A stretch of 64,000 bases of DNA from Planctomycetota bacterium (GCA_021776825.1 JAJFFG010000118.1:1-64000); one strand, 5' to 3'. Positions 31,779 through 40,742 are shown, counted from the first letter of the stretch. Program-made: numbers and translations. Notes: a model not told the origin generated them from the sequence alone.

Positions 31779-32423
31779 TCACACCCGCTGGATCACGTCC
31801 TCGGCCGCGAAGCGCACCTTCGGGCGCTCGGCGTACTTGTCGTCCGCCGACCGGTACCCCGCGCCGCACGCGACGACGGTCTTGTAGCCGGTGCCTTCCA
31901 AGCCGAGCAACTCGTCGATCTTGGGCGGGTTGATGCCCTCCATCGGGCACGTGTCGATGCCCATGGCAGCCGCGGTCGTCATGAAGTTGCCGAGTGCGAT
32001 GTACACCTGCTTCGCGGACCAGGCGTCGACGTCGAAGCCCGGCATACCGAGGAACCCGACGATCATCTTGCGCAGGCCGTCGAGGCTCTCCTTCGGGGCG
32101 CTCTGGATCTCGCACGCCCGCGCGATGTGGCGGTCGACGTCGTCTGCGTTCAGGCCGGACTTGATGGCGAAGACGACGAAGTGCGAGCCGTCGACCACCT
32201 GCCGCTGGCCCCACGCCGCACCGATCAGCTCCTCGCGGATGGCGGCGTCCTCGACCACGATGAACTTCCACGGCTGGAGACCGAACGACGATGGCGCGAG
32301 CACCAGCGTCTGCTCGAGAGCGGCCCACTGTTCGGTGGGGATCGTCTTGGACGGGTCGAACGCCTTGACGGCGTAGCGCCACTGGTGCAAGGCGACGGCA
32401 TCGGCGGCGGAGACTGTGTTCAT
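31779..32423 (-). CDS. Nitroreductase-family flavoprotein (NfsB-like)
   Basis: The 214-residue protein matches NAD(P)H-dependent nitroreductases. It has the FMN phosphate-binding N-terminal block (HQWRYAVKAFDPSK), LAPSSFGLQPWKFIVVED, and the late CGAGYRSADDKYAERPKVRF segment. Such enzymes reduce nitroaromatics or quinones in the cytoplasm. ATG 32423 matches the usual family start. It is a single gene next to a divergent membrane protein. Confidence 0.85.
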   Translation of the reverse strand: MNTVSAADAVALHQWRYAVKAFDPSKTIPTEQWAALEQTLVLAPSSFGLQPWKFIVVEDAAIREELIGAAWGQRQVVDGSHFVVFAIKSGLNADDVDRHIARACEIQSAPKESLDGLRKMIVGFLGMPGFDVDAWSAKQVYIALGNFMTTAAAMGIDTCPMEGINPPKIDELLGLEGTGYKTVVACGAGYRSADDKYAERPKVRFAAEDVIQRV

Positions 32424-32510
32424 CGGGGTGGTCCATGAGGAAGCGTGACGGCATGGGGGACGCTCTGATGACGATCGGGCTCGCGTCCGCGGGTGCTCCA
32501 ACCGTACATT

Positions 32511-32550
32511 CGATTGGGGTCCGCCGTCGCTGGCGGGTCGCCGCCAATCG
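32511..32550. other. 40-bp stem-loop in a divergent promoter region
   Basis: CGATTGG at 32511 pairs with CCAATCG ending at 32550. Inner GTCCGCC and GGCGGGT extend the stem with one wobble-type mismatch. It lies between the nitroreductase start and a membrane-protein gene. It could be an operator or an RNA leader element. Confidence 0.35.
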
Positions 32551-32705
32551 ACCGCACATGCGTCACGGACGACAGGGTCATCAGACGGCGGCGCACCCGT
32601 CGATCCAACCCCGCTTCGCAGCGACCTTCAATCGCCGACCGACTCGGCCGTTACCCAAGGGCCCTGGATGCGCCGTGTGGTCAAGCCCGAGACAAGGAGA
32701 ACCGC

Positions 32706-33065
32706 ATGAGGAGACCCAAGCCCGGGAAGGTCCAAGCTGTCGCGATCATGCAACTCGTTTCGGGAATCATCGCGGTCGTCTTCGCGCTGCTTGTCGCCGG
32801 CCTCAGTTCCCTGCTGTGGATCCCGTGGATCTACGCACTGGTCGTCGGGATCTTGGCGATCATCCGCGGGGCGAAGTTGATGGGAGACGGTGCGTTCGGC
32901 GCCGGTAACAGCAGGGCAGTCCCCATCCTGCTCATCATCAACGTCATCAACTGCGACGTGATCGGCTTGGTGTGCGGAATTCTCTGCTTGGTCTTCCAAT
33001 CTGAGTCGGAGGTTGACGCCTACCTGGGTGGTCGGCCTCCGGACGCGATGTCACTGGAGATCTGA
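32706..33065 (+). CDS. Small polytopic membrane protein, hypothetical
   Basis: The 119-residue product has about three hydrophobic segments (MQLVSGIIAVVFALLVAGL, LLWIPWIYALVVGILAII, ILLIINVINCDVIGLVCGIL) and an acidic C-terminus. AAGGAG precedes the ATG. It resembles small DUF4190/DUF4064-like membrane proteins in general shape only. Confidence 0.55.
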   Translation: MRRPKPGKVQAVAIMQLVSGIIAVVFALLVAGLSSLLWIPWIYALVVGILAIIRGAKLMGDGAFGAGNSRAVPILLIINVINCDVIGLVCGILCLVFQSESEVDAYLGGRPPDAMSLEI

Positions 33066-33193
33066 GCTGCGCGTCGAGGACGTCGGACACCGAGACTGGA
33101 GAATCTCATCACCGGGCGGGTTCGTTCGCCCTTCCCGCGGCGAGTTGACCTAGTCACTGTCGCCACTTCCGGCGATGCGCATCAAGCTCGCGC

Positions 33194-34585
33194 CTACGAC
33201 GACGCGAACGACGCTCGATCGATGTCGAGCTGGCGCAGGATGCGCTGGAACGCGGCGCGCGTCAGACCACAGCGTTCGGCGGCGTGGGTGACGTTCCCGG
33301 AGCACGCCGCGAGCGCGCGCTCGACGAACTCGCGCTGGAAGCGTTCGACGGCCCGCCGCTTCTCGGTCTCGTAGTCCTCGGCCTCGTCGACGACGCCGAC
33401 CCACGGCGCCGCGCCCAGTCCGAGGTGGTGCGGCAAGATGCGATCGCCGGCGACCACGACCGCGCGTTGAACCGCGTTCTCGAGCTCGCGGACGTTGCCC
33501 GGCCAATCGTGATCCTGCAGAGCCTCGAGCGCTGACGGCAGAAACTCGGGCGTCCGGCTTCCAGGGGCGAGACAACGCGTGGCGGCGCGACCCAGGAAGT
33601 GACATGCGAGCGGCACGATGTCGGACTTGCGCTCGCGCAGCGGCGGGAGGCGGATCGAGACGACGCGCAGCCGGTAGAACAGATCCTCACGAAACTGTCC
33701 CTCACGGATGAGCTCCTCGAGATCGCGGTTCGTCGCGGCAACGAGACGGAACTCGACCGGGGCATCGGCCACGCTGCCGAGGCGCCGCACGACCTTCTCC
33801 TCCAGCACGCGCAGGAGCTTGCCCTGGAACGCGAGCGACATCGAGGCGACCTCGTCGAGGAAGACCGTGCCGCCGCGCGCCTCCTCGAACAGACCGCGCC
33901 GCGCGGTGTCGGCGCCGGTAAAGGCGCCCTTCTCGTACCCGAACAGTTCGCTCTCCAGGAGGGTGTCGGGGAGAGCGGCGGCGTTGACCGCGAGGAAGGG
34001 CCGGTCCGCGACGTTGCTGCGCGCGTGGACCTCGCGGGCGACGACCTCCTTGCCGGTGCCCGTCTCGCCCTCGATCAACACCGTCACCGGGGCTCGCGCG
34101 ACGCGCTCCACCAGTTGCAGCACGGCTCGCATGCGCGGGTGCTCGGCGACGATCGTCCCGTCCCCCACCGGCAGTTCCGTCGCGCGCGCTGCCAGCAGCT
34201 GACGACCGAGGCGGAGCACGATGCCGCGGATCTCGTCGTTGTCGAACGGCTTGGTGAGGAACTGCGATGCACCGTTCTGCATGCACCAGACCGCCGCCTG
34301 GATGCTGCCGAAACCGGTCAGGATGACGACTTCGGTCGCGGGCCACTTGGCCTTGACCTCGGCCAGGAGCTCGGTCCCGGACATCTCCGGCATCTGGAGA
34401 TCCGTGAGAACCAGGTCGGCGCCGTCGTCACCGAGCTGGTCGAGCGCGGCGCGGCCGGACTCGGCAGTCACGATCTCGGCGCCGAGCGGCGCGAGCAGGA
34501 TGCGCAGGCCAAGGAGGATGTCGGCCTCGTCGTCGACGAGGAGCACGCGCAAACCGTGGAGCTCGCCCGGCGTCGTACTGCTCAT
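33194..34585 (-). CDS. NtrC-family sigma-54-dependent response regulator
   Basis: The 463-residue protein has a receiver domain (acidic pair D18-D19, phosphorylated D62 in LTDLQMPEMSG). An AAA+ activator domain follows with Walker A GETGTGKE and the sigma-54 contact loop GAFTGA, then a C-terminal Fis-type helix-turn-helix (NVTHAAERCGLTRAAFQRIL). It activates transcription from -24/-12 promoters when phosphorylated. It overlaps the kinase gene by four bases. Proximity to nitrate and anaerobic genes makes the nar-act operon a possible target. Confidence 0.93.
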   Translation of the reverse strand: MSSTTPGELHGLRVLLVDDEADILLGLRILLAPLGAEIVTAESGRAALDQLGDDGADLVLTDLQMPEMSGTELLAEVKAKWPATEVVILTGFGSIQAAVWCMQNGASQFLTKPFDNDEIRGIVLRLGRQLLAARATELPVGDGTIVAEHPRMRAVLQLVERVARAPVTVLIEGETGTGKEVVAREVHARSNVADRPFLAVNAAALPDTLLESELFGYEKGAFTGADTARRGLFEEARGGTVFLDEVASMSLAFQGKLLRVLEEKVVRRLGSVADAPVEFRLVAATNRDLEELIREGQFREDLFYRLRVVSIRLPPLRERKSDIVPLACHFLGRAATRCLAPGSRTPEFLPSALEALQDHDWPGNVRELENAVQRAVVVAGDRILPHHLGLGAAPWVGVVDEAEDYETEKRRAVERFQREFVERALAACSGNVTHAAERCGLTRAAFQRILRQLDIDRASFASS

Positions 34586-36792
34586 GCGACACCGCTCTCG
34601 AGCGAGACGCGCCCGGGCGCGAGACGCAGCCGGACCCGGAACACGGTCGATCCGGGGCGCGACTCGACCAGCTCGATCCCACCGCCGTGGAGCTCGGCGA
34701 TGCGACGCGCTGTCGGCAGCCCAAGTCCCGTGCCCTCGCCGCGCGGCTTGGTCGAGAAGAACGCATCGAAAATCCGACCCTGCGTCGACTCGGGAATGCC
34801 CGGCCCGTCGTCCGCCACCTCGACGGCGATGGCGCCGCCGTCGCTCCGCGTCGTCATCGTGACGTTCATCGGCTCGTCCCCAGCCGCCTGCACCGCGTTC
34901 AGGACCAGGTTCACGAGGAGCTGCCGGATCTGGATCTCGTCGCCGAGTACGCAGTCAGACGCGGCATCGAAGCGGGTGCCAACATGCACTCCGGCTCGCT
35001 CGGCCAAAGGACGCACAAAGCGCACGACGTCGTCGGCGACATCGTGCACCGAGACCGGGCCGGCCTCCGGCGCCGAGGCGGTGGCGTAGCCGAGCAGCGC
35101 GCCGATCGTATGGCGACAGGTCTCGGTGTTGCGCACGATCACCTGCGCGTGCTCGCGGAACGGGGAGTCAGCGGCGAGGCCGTCCGTCAGCATCTGCGCA
35201 AACATCCGGATCGACGTCAGCGGGTTGTTGAGCTCGTGCGCCATCACGGCGGCGACCTCACCGAGGACGGAGAGCCGCTCGCGGTGGATGTCCTGCTCGT
35301 CCTGCTCGATCCGATCCGTGACGTCGCGGGCGACGAGCACGCGTCCGCAGCGTCCATCGGCATCGGGCGGGAGCTGCGTCGTGTGGACCTCGAGGACACG
35401 CGATCCGGCATCGAGCAGGCACGACGACGCCGCGGCATCGGGCTGCAGCAGGCACTGCGTACAGTCGGCCGCCGCAGCGCTCTGGCAGGCGTAGCGCGAG
35501 CTCAGGCGCACGTCGTGATCGTCGAGAACCTCGAGCAACGGCGCCGCCGCGGTGTTCGCCAGCACAGGGCGACCGTCCGCATCGAGGACGACGAGGCCGT
35601 CGCGCAGCGACCGGATCACCGTGTCCAGGCGTTCGTGTTGCGCGCGCAGTTCGCGTTGGCGCGCCCGCAGTTCCTCGGCGGCACCGCGCAGCTTGCGCGT
35701 CTGCTGATCGACGGCTTCTGCCATGTGGTTGAACGACCGCGCGAGCTCTCCGACCTCGTCGGCGGAGTCGGTCGGAACGCGGACCGAGTAGTCGCCGTTC
35801 CGGATCTGGCGCGCGGCCTCACGCAGCCGCACGAGCGGCCGTACGAGAAACTGCATGGGGAAAAACAGGAGCAGCGCGCACAGGAAGGCGAGCACGGCAC
35901 CGAACGCCAGAAAGCGACTCTGGAGCCCGGACACCGGCGCAAAGAGGTCGACGGCCCGCATGCGCACATGCACCGTCCAGCCGTTCTCGGGCACAGTCAG
36001 GTCCTGTGTGAACAGGCCGTCGGCTGCGGACGTCGGCGCGGCCTCGTGCGACGCCTCGAAACGGAGCTCGTCACGCGTTGCCCCTGGAGCGGGCACGACG
36101 ACACTCGCGCCCAGGCGATCACGGATGCGGATCACGACCGACTCCTGCGCCGAAGCGTGACTCGGGCCCGGACCCAGTTCCTTCAACGACGACGCGATCC
36201 ACGTGGCGGGGTCCACCCAGGCGACAAGCCGGGCCACCGTGCGCGTGCCGTCGAGGCTGCGTAGCGGCGTCGTGACGATCTGACGCGGCGGCCCGTCGCC
36301 TTCGAGTCCCAGGAGTTCGCTGTGCCAGAGCCCGGGTCCGGTGACCGACGGGATGGGGATCGACTCCGGGACCGCGCCGCCGTCGCCACTTGCATGAACC
36401 AGCAGCCGACCATCGACGCCGACGATGGTGAGCGCGGTGAACGCCGAGACGAGCGGGAGTTTGTTGAGCTTGAGGTGGCGCCGGAGCTCGTCACGGAGGT
36501 GCTCGCGACGCTCACGATCGGACGCGGCGAGAAGCGCGTCCGCGCGCTCCCGCAGGAACCCATCGGACGCGAAGTCCTCCGTGCGACGCCCCAACAGACG
36601 CATGCGTTCGTCGAGCACGCCGGCGGTCGCGTGGCACTGGAACTCGATCCGCGCGTCGATCTGCTTCCGCAGCGCGGACCGGGCCGAGTTCGAGATCAGG
36701 TAGCCACCGACGCCGAACGCGAGCAGGCACAGACCGGCGAAGGCCAGCGCGAGCTTGTGCTTGACGGACATCCAGTGGAGGGGATCGCGCAT
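34582..36792 (-). CDS. Membrane sensor histidine kinase with HAMP and cysteine-rich PAS region
   Basis: The 736-residue kinase has a first membrane helix at about 12-32, a periplasmic sensor region of about 240 residues, a second helix (FGAVLAFLCALLLFFPMQF) and a HAMP linker. A PAS domain comes next, then the HisKA box (VMAHELNNPLTS) and an ATPase domain (DDGPGIP, GTGLGLPTARRI). The PAS part holds four cysteines spaced C-x7-C-x2-C-x10-C, which could bind a metal or iron-sulfur cluster. It starts five bases after the FNR-type gene, forming a three-gene regulatory operon with it and the response regulator. Confidence 0.92.
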   Translation of the reverse strand: MRDPLHWMSVKHKLALAFAGLCLLAFGVGGYLISNSARSALRKQIDARIEFQCHATAGVLDERMRLLGRRTEDFASDGFLRERADALLAASDRERREHLRDELRRHLKLNKLPLVSAFTALTIVGVDGRLLVHASGDGGAVPESIPIPSVTGPGLWHSELLGLEGDGPPRQIVTTPLRSLDGTRTVARLVAWVDPATWIASSLKELGPGPSHASAQESVVIRIRDRLGASVVVPAPGATRDELRFEASHEAAPTSAADGLFTQDLTVPENGWTVHVRMRAVDLFAPVSGLQSRFLAFGAVLAFLCALLLFFPMQFLVRPLVRLREAARQIRNGDYSVRVPTDSADEVGELARSFNHMAEAVDQQTRKLRGAAEELRARQRELRAQHERLDTVIRSLRDGLVVLDADGRPVLANTAAAPLLEVLDDHDVRLSSRYACQSAAAADCTQCLLQPDAAASSCLLDAGSRVLEVHTTQLPPDADGRCGRVLVARDVTDRIEQDEQDIHRERLSVLGEVAAVMAHELNNPLTSIRMFAQMLTDGLAADSPFREHAQVIVRNTETCRHTIGALLGYATASAPEAGPVSVHDVADDVVRFVRPLAERAGVHVGTRFDAASDCVLGDEIQIRQLLVNLVLNAVQAAGDEPMNVTMTTRSDGGAIAVEVADDGPGIPESTQGRIFDAFFSTKPRGEGTGLGLPTARRIAELHGGGIELVESRPGSTVFRVRLRLAPGRVSLESGVA

Positions 36793-36797
36793 GGGGC

Positions 36798-37508
36798 TCA
36801 GACCGGGAGGTGACTCGGGACGGGAATGTCGGCGACGACCGCCAGCAGCACGTCGGGCTGGTGGAGCGTGATGTGGGCTCCACGGGAGTCCGCCACTCCG
36901 GCGTCTCGCCAGCGACGAAGCTGTCGTGAGAGCGTCTCCGGCGTCGCGCCCAGGAACGCCGCGAGGTCCTTCTTCGGGAGGGGGAGTCGAACAACGAGGT
37001 CGTCGCCGTCACCAGCCGCAGGCAGGTCGAGGAGATAGCGCGCGAGGCGCGCCTCGAACGACGACACGGAGAGCTCGTCGACGCGCTGCACGAGTCGAAC
37101 CAGACGCCGGCAGAGCGAAGCCACGACGGCGCGAGCAACCCGCGGGTCCTCGTCGAGCACCTGCAGGAACGACGACGCCCCGACCTCGATCAGACGCGTC
37201 GGGGAGCTCGTGGCCACGGCGTTCACGGGGTACGCCGACATGGTCAACACGGCCGCTTCGGCGAAGGACTGGCCGGCCCGCAGCCGGTGGATCACCTGCT
37301 CGCGGCCTTCGGGCGTCGAGCGAAAGAGCTGCACGCAGCCTTCGAGCACGTGAAAGAACGCCCGCGGTTCGCTACCGCGCCGGAACAGCCACTCACCGCG
37401 CTCGAGAGTGCGCACGCGGCTGCCCGCGGCGATGCGACGTCGGGCCACCGCATCGAGCCCGCCGAAGTGAGGCAGGCCACGGAGCGTCTCGGCGTCGACG
37501 GTGGGCAT
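36798..37508 (-). CDS. Crp/Fnr-family regulator, DNR/NnrR-like
   Basis: The 236-residue protein has a cyclic-nucleotide-binding-like fold (about 15-130), a long dimer helix and a C-terminal winged helix. The recognition helix reads TPETLSRQLRRW; the E-x-x-S-R pattern is that of FNR and predicts a TTGA-type half-site. There is no N-terminal cysteine cluster, so it is not an iron-sulfur FNR; NO- or heme-sensing DNR-type proteins fit better. A matching TTGAC-N4-GTCAA site lies just upstream. Confidence 0.88.
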   Translation of the reverse strand: MPTVDAETLRGLPHFGGLDAVARRRIAAGSRVRTLERGEWLFRRGSEPRAFFHVLEGCVQLFRSTPEGREQVIHRLRAGQSFAEAAVLTMSAYPVNAVATSSPTRLIEVGASSFLQVLDEDPRVARAVVASLCRRLVRLVQRVDELSVSSFEARLARYLLDLPAAGDGDDLVVRLPLPKKDLAAFLGATPETLSRQLRRWRDAGVADSRGAHITLHQPDVLLAVVADIPVPSHLPV

Positions 37509-37528
37509 GCAGGCAGCCTCCGCCCTCG

Positions 37529-37544
37529 CTTGACGCACGTCAAG
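37529..37544. promoter_or_regulatory. FNR/DNR-type box CTTGAC-GCAC-GTCAAG
   Basis: A perfect 6-bp inverted repeat with a 4-bp spacer lies between the divergent regulator and hemerythrin genes. It fits the TTGAY-N4-RTCAA consensus recognised by E-x-x-S-R-type Crp/Fnr proteins. It could control both genes, including the regulator itself. Confidence 0.7.
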
Positions 37545-37616
37545 GCAGCGTGAGAGCACTGCGACGAAGATCCCTCTCGACGTTCGACATAAGTCACACA
37601 CGACTGAGGCGGCGAC

Positions 37617-38252
37617 ATGTCCACTACGCGCATGCCGGCGACGCCCACTGGAATCCTCATGGCGGAGCACCGCGTCATCGAACTCGTACTCGCTTGCCTC
37701 GAGCAGATGGCACTGCGCGCACGTGACGGCGGCACGCTCGACGCGGCCGACGTCGCCACCGCGCTGGAGTTCGCGCGCACGTTCGCCGACGACTGCCACC
37801 ACGCGAAGGAGGAGCGACAGCTCTTCCCGATGCTCGAGAGTCGCGGACTTCCGGCCCGTGCCGGTCCGACGTCGGTGATGCGCGAGGAGCACGAGATCGG
37901 GCGTCGCCACATCACTGCCATGGAGGCGGTCGCCGCGATGGCCGCGGAGGGCCCCGGTCCGGATCGCGATGCGTTCGTCCGCCACGCGTTCGACTTCGTC
38001 ACGCTCCTGCGCGAGCACATCGAGAAGGAGGATCAGATCCTCTTCCCCATGGCCGAGAGGATGCTGGACCAGGCGGCACAGTCGGAGCTCCTGGCCGCGT
38101 TCGCACACGCCGAGCGCGCAGCGGTCGGCGACGGCGCGTTCGCGCACTGGAGCGGTGTGGCCGAGCGGCTCGCGCGCACGTACGGCGTCGAAGCGAGGCC
38201 CGTGACGCCGATGAGCCCCGGCGCGCACGGTGGATGCGGCGGCGAACGTTGA
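37617..38252 (+). CDS. Hemerythrin-domain (HHE) protein
   Basis: The 211-residue helical protein has the diiron ligand pattern of hemerythrin-like proteins: EHRVIE, HHAKEERQLFPM, EEHEIGRRH and REHIEKEDQILFPM. Such proteins bind oxygen or NO, or repair iron centres in the cytoplasm. Placement beside a DNR-like regulator and an FNR box suggests a nitric-oxide or oxygen-handling role under denitrifying conditions. The C-terminus is Gly/Pro-rich. Confidence 0.88.
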   Translation: MSTTRMPATPTGILMAEHRVIELVLACLEQMALRARDGGTLDAADVATALEFARTFADDCHHAKEERQLFPMLESRGLPARAGPTSVMREEHEIGRRHITAMEAVAAMAAEGPGPDRDAFVRHAFDFVTLLREHIEKEDQILFPMAERMLDQAAQSELLAAFAHAERAAVGDGAFAHWSGVAERLARTYGVEARPVTPMSPGAHGGCGGER

Positions 38253-38349
38253 GCGCGAGTGTGACGATCAGCACGGCGCGTCGTCGTCGCCCCTCCTACT
38301 GTGCCGTGGGTATCGCGAGCGCCGTGAGCACCGCGATCCGACGTGACCC

Positions 38350-39615
38350 ATGAATCCCGCCCGCCTCTCCCTCGAACTCCTCTGTCACGGGCTTCGGCTC
38401 GATGCGGGGAGCGGAGCGGACGCACGAGCGACCGTGCTCCGACGAACACGGGCGGGACTCGGCTCCGGACTCGAGATCGCCATCCCCGGTGCGCGCAAGA
38501 CGCATCGACTGAACGTCCCCGTCGACGAGCAGTTCGCGCAGGCATCTCCCTGGCTGCTCCGCACGGGAGCGGACGGGTATCGAGTCTGCGACACGCGCGA
38601 CGGCACCGAGCACGCGATCGATCTCGTCGCGGACCCGGAGTGGTACGACGAGCGGACGCCGGCGGGAACGCTGCTGTCGGACGTTGGCGTGCTCCAGGGC
38701 ACCTACCTCGGGATCTACGTCGGCGACGTCTGCGCGTTCTGGTCCGGCAGCGGGAGCTCCGCGTGCGGGTTCTGCACCACCGGCCGCAACGTCGGCCACG
38801 ACGAGGCGCTACAGAAGTCGGTCGACGATGTCGTCCACACGGCGCGTGTCGCCAAGGAGCGGTCGGGCGTCACGTTCGTGCACCTGAACACGGGCTACGC
38901 GGGCCCTGACACCGTCTCGGTGATGCATCGCTACGTGCGCGCGCTCAAGGAGGAGGTCGGCGTGCTCGTGGGCGTGCAGGCCACACCGGCCGCGGATCTT
39001 GCGGCGTACGACACCTTGCGCGACCTCGGCGTCGACCATGTGTCGTTCTGCTACGAGTTCCACGATCCCGAGGTGCTCGAGCACTGGTGCCCCGGCAAGG
39101 CACGGGCGATTGGACAGGATGCGTATCTCGATGCGATCGAGCACTGCGCCGGCGTGTTCGGACGCGGTGCGGTCTCCGGCGAGATCATCGCCGGTGTCGA
39201 ACCGATCGAGACCACGCTGCGCGCCATCGACTGGATCGCATCGGTCGGCGCGTTCCCCACCGTCTGCGTGTTCCGGCCGACGCGCGGCGCGCGCATGGAG
39301 TCGCTGCCCTCGCCCGACCCCGACGAGATGGAAGTCGTGTTCCGCGAGGTCTGGAACGCGTGCCGCCGTCACCGCGTGCCGGTCGGGCTCGCGCCGGGAA
39401 TCGAGGTCTCATTGGTTCTCACTCCCGACGACTGCGCCGACCTCATCGAAAAGCCGCCGCTCGGTGATCGCTTGTGGCGCGCCGCGCTCGCCGTCGGGCG
39501 CATCGCCGCGGCGCCTGCATTCCGTCGACGCATGCGCCCCCGAAACAGCAGCACCCGGAACAGCAGCACCCGGAACAGCAGCGCGCAGAGCAGCAGCACT
39601 CGGAGGACCGACTGA
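38350..39615 (+). CDS. Radical-SAM-like protein with non-canonical CX10CX2C site
   Basis: The 421-residue protein has an N-terminal region of about 110 residues unlike known domains, then an alpha/beta barrel-like region. Around residue 130 it reads CAFWSGSGSSACGFC, giving C-x10-C-x2-C instead of the usual C-x3-C-x2-C. Elp3-type enzymes have a comparable long spacing. Downstream, VHLNTGYAGPD and SGEIIAGVEPIETTLRAIDW fit radical SAM barrel strands. The C-terminus is a four-fold NSSTR-like tail. Its stop overlaps the start of had (TGATG), so it belongs to the benzoyl-CoA operon, but I know no role for it in that pathway. Confidence 0.6.
   Translation: MNPARLSLELLCHGLRLDAGSGADARATVLRRTRAGLGSGLEIAIPGARKTHRLNVPVDEQFAQASPWLLRTGADGYRVCDTRDGTEHAIDLVADPEWYDERTPAGTLLSDVGVLQGTYLGIYVGDVCAFWSGSGSSACGFCTTGRNVGHDEALQKSVDDVVHTARVAKERSGVTFVHLNTGYAGPDTVSVMHRYVRALKEEVGVLVGVQATPAADLAAYDTLRDLGVDHVSFCYEFHDPEVLEHWCPGKARAIGQDAYLDAIEHCAGVFGRGAVSGEIIAGVEPIETTLRAIDWIASVGAFPTVCVFRPTRGARMESLPSPDPDEMEVVFREVWNACRRHRVPVGLAPGIEVSLVLTPDDCADLIEKPPLGDRLWRAALAVGRIAAAPAFRRRMRPRNSSTRNSSTRNSSAQSSSTRRTD
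39544..39603 (+). repeat. Four 15-bp tandem repeats encoding the NSSTR tail
   Basis: Units begin at 39544, 39559, 39574 and 39589 with consensus AACAGCAGCACCCGG; the last two have diverged. They encode NSSTR, NSSTR, NSSAQ and SSSTR at the end of the radical-SAM-like protein. Confidence 0.85.
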
Positions 39616-40703
39616 TGACCCAAGTCCGTGCGTACGAAATGACGGAGCCGAACGCGCCGCAACGACTCGTCGAACGTGACGTCGGCGATCTCGAGGCGGG
39701 TACCGCGCTCGTGCGCGTCGCGGGCTGCGGCGTGTGCCACACCGACCTCGGCTTCCTCTTCGACGGCGTCCGCACACGGCACGCGCTCCCGCTCACGCTC
39801 GGCCACGAGATCGCGGGAGTCGTGGAACGCGCCGGCACCGGTGCGGAGGACCTGGTCGACACCGCGGTGATCGTGCCAGCGGTGATCCCCTGCGGTGACT
39901 GCGCGGCCTGCGCGCGCGGACGCGGCAACACGTGCCCGCGACAGGTCTTCCCGGGGAACGACCTCCACGGCGGCTTCGCGACGCATGTCGTCGTGCCGGC
40001 GAAGGGGCTCTGCCCGGTGCCGGGGTACTCCGGCGATCCGGACGCGATCCTCGGTGCCAGCGGAGTCGCGCTGCGCGATCTGAGCGTCGTGGCCGATGCC
40101 GTCTCGACGCCGTGGCAGTCGATCCAGCGCAGCGGCCTCGTCGAGGGTGACGTGGCCGTGTTCGTCGGCGTCGGTGGCGTGGGCGGCTTCGGCGTCCAGC
40201 TCGCGGCTGCGCTCGGTGCGCGGGTCATCGCCCTCGACGTCTCGGACGACAAGTTGGCGCTCATCTCAGAACACGGTGCGGAGGCCACGCTGAACGTGCG
40301 CGACCTCCCGCCCCGCGACGTCCGTAAGCAGGTGAAGGAACTCGTCAAGTCACTCGGTGCGCCGGGGAGCGCCTGGCGCATCTTCGAGACAAGCGGCACC
40401 GCCGACGGACAGGCCGTTGCGTTCGGACTGTTGAACCACAGCGCGTACCTCGGCGTCGTCGGCTTCACGCTCGACCGCGTCGACGTGCGCCTGTCGAACC
40501 TGATGGCGTTCGACGCCTGCGCCGAGGGCGTCTGGGGCTGCCTGCCCGAGCTCTACCCGTCTGCGCTCGCACTAATCCTCGACGGCAGCGTGCAAATCGG
40601 TCCGTTCGTCGAGCGCCGTCCGCTCTCGTCGATCGACGCCACGTTCGCCGCACTGCGTGACCACTCGCTGACCCGTCGCCCCGTCCTCGTCCCGGACATC
40701 TAG
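39615..40703 (+). CDS. had: 6-hydroxycyclohex-1-ene-1-carbonyl-CoA dehydrogenase
   Basis: The 362-residue zinc-dependent alcohol dehydrogenase has catalytic zinc residues in GCGVCHTD and GHEIAG, structural zinc cysteines in PCGDCAACARGRGNTC, and an NAD-binding GVGGVGGFG segment. Together with oah and dch next door it is assigned as Had, which oxidises 6-hydroxycyclohexenoyl-CoA to the 6-oxo compound. The stop TAG lies in a single end of the dispersed repeat (40701-40719). Confidence 0.88.
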   Translation: MTQVRAYEMTEPNAPQRLVERDVGDLEAGTALVRVAGCGVCHTDLGFLFDGVRTRHALPLTLGHEIAGVVERAGTGAEDLVDTAVIVPAVIPCGDCAACARGRGNTCPRQVFPGNDLHGGFATHVVVPAKGLCPVPGYSGDPDAILGASGVALRDLSVVADAVSTPWQSIQRSGLVEGDVAVFVGVGGVGGFGVQLAAALGARVIALDVSDDKLALISEHGAEATLNVRDLPPRDVRKQVKELVKSLGAPGSAWRIFETSGTADGQAVAFGLLNHSAYLGVVGFTLDRVDVRLSNLMAFDACAEGVWGCLPELYPSALALILDGSVQIGPFVERRPLSSIDATFAALRDHSLTRRPVLVPDI

Positions 40704-40719
40704 CCCGGACCATTCATGA
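40701..40719. repeat. Single end of the dispersed repeat at the had-oah junction
   Basis: TAGCCCGGACCATTCATGA matches the left terminal repeat of the element at 42611 at 17 of 19 positions. The match runs three bases further (CGA). Its TAG ends had and its ATG is an alternative start for oah. Confidence 0.65.
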
Positions 40720-40742
40720 CGATCAAGCAGGAGATCCCACCG

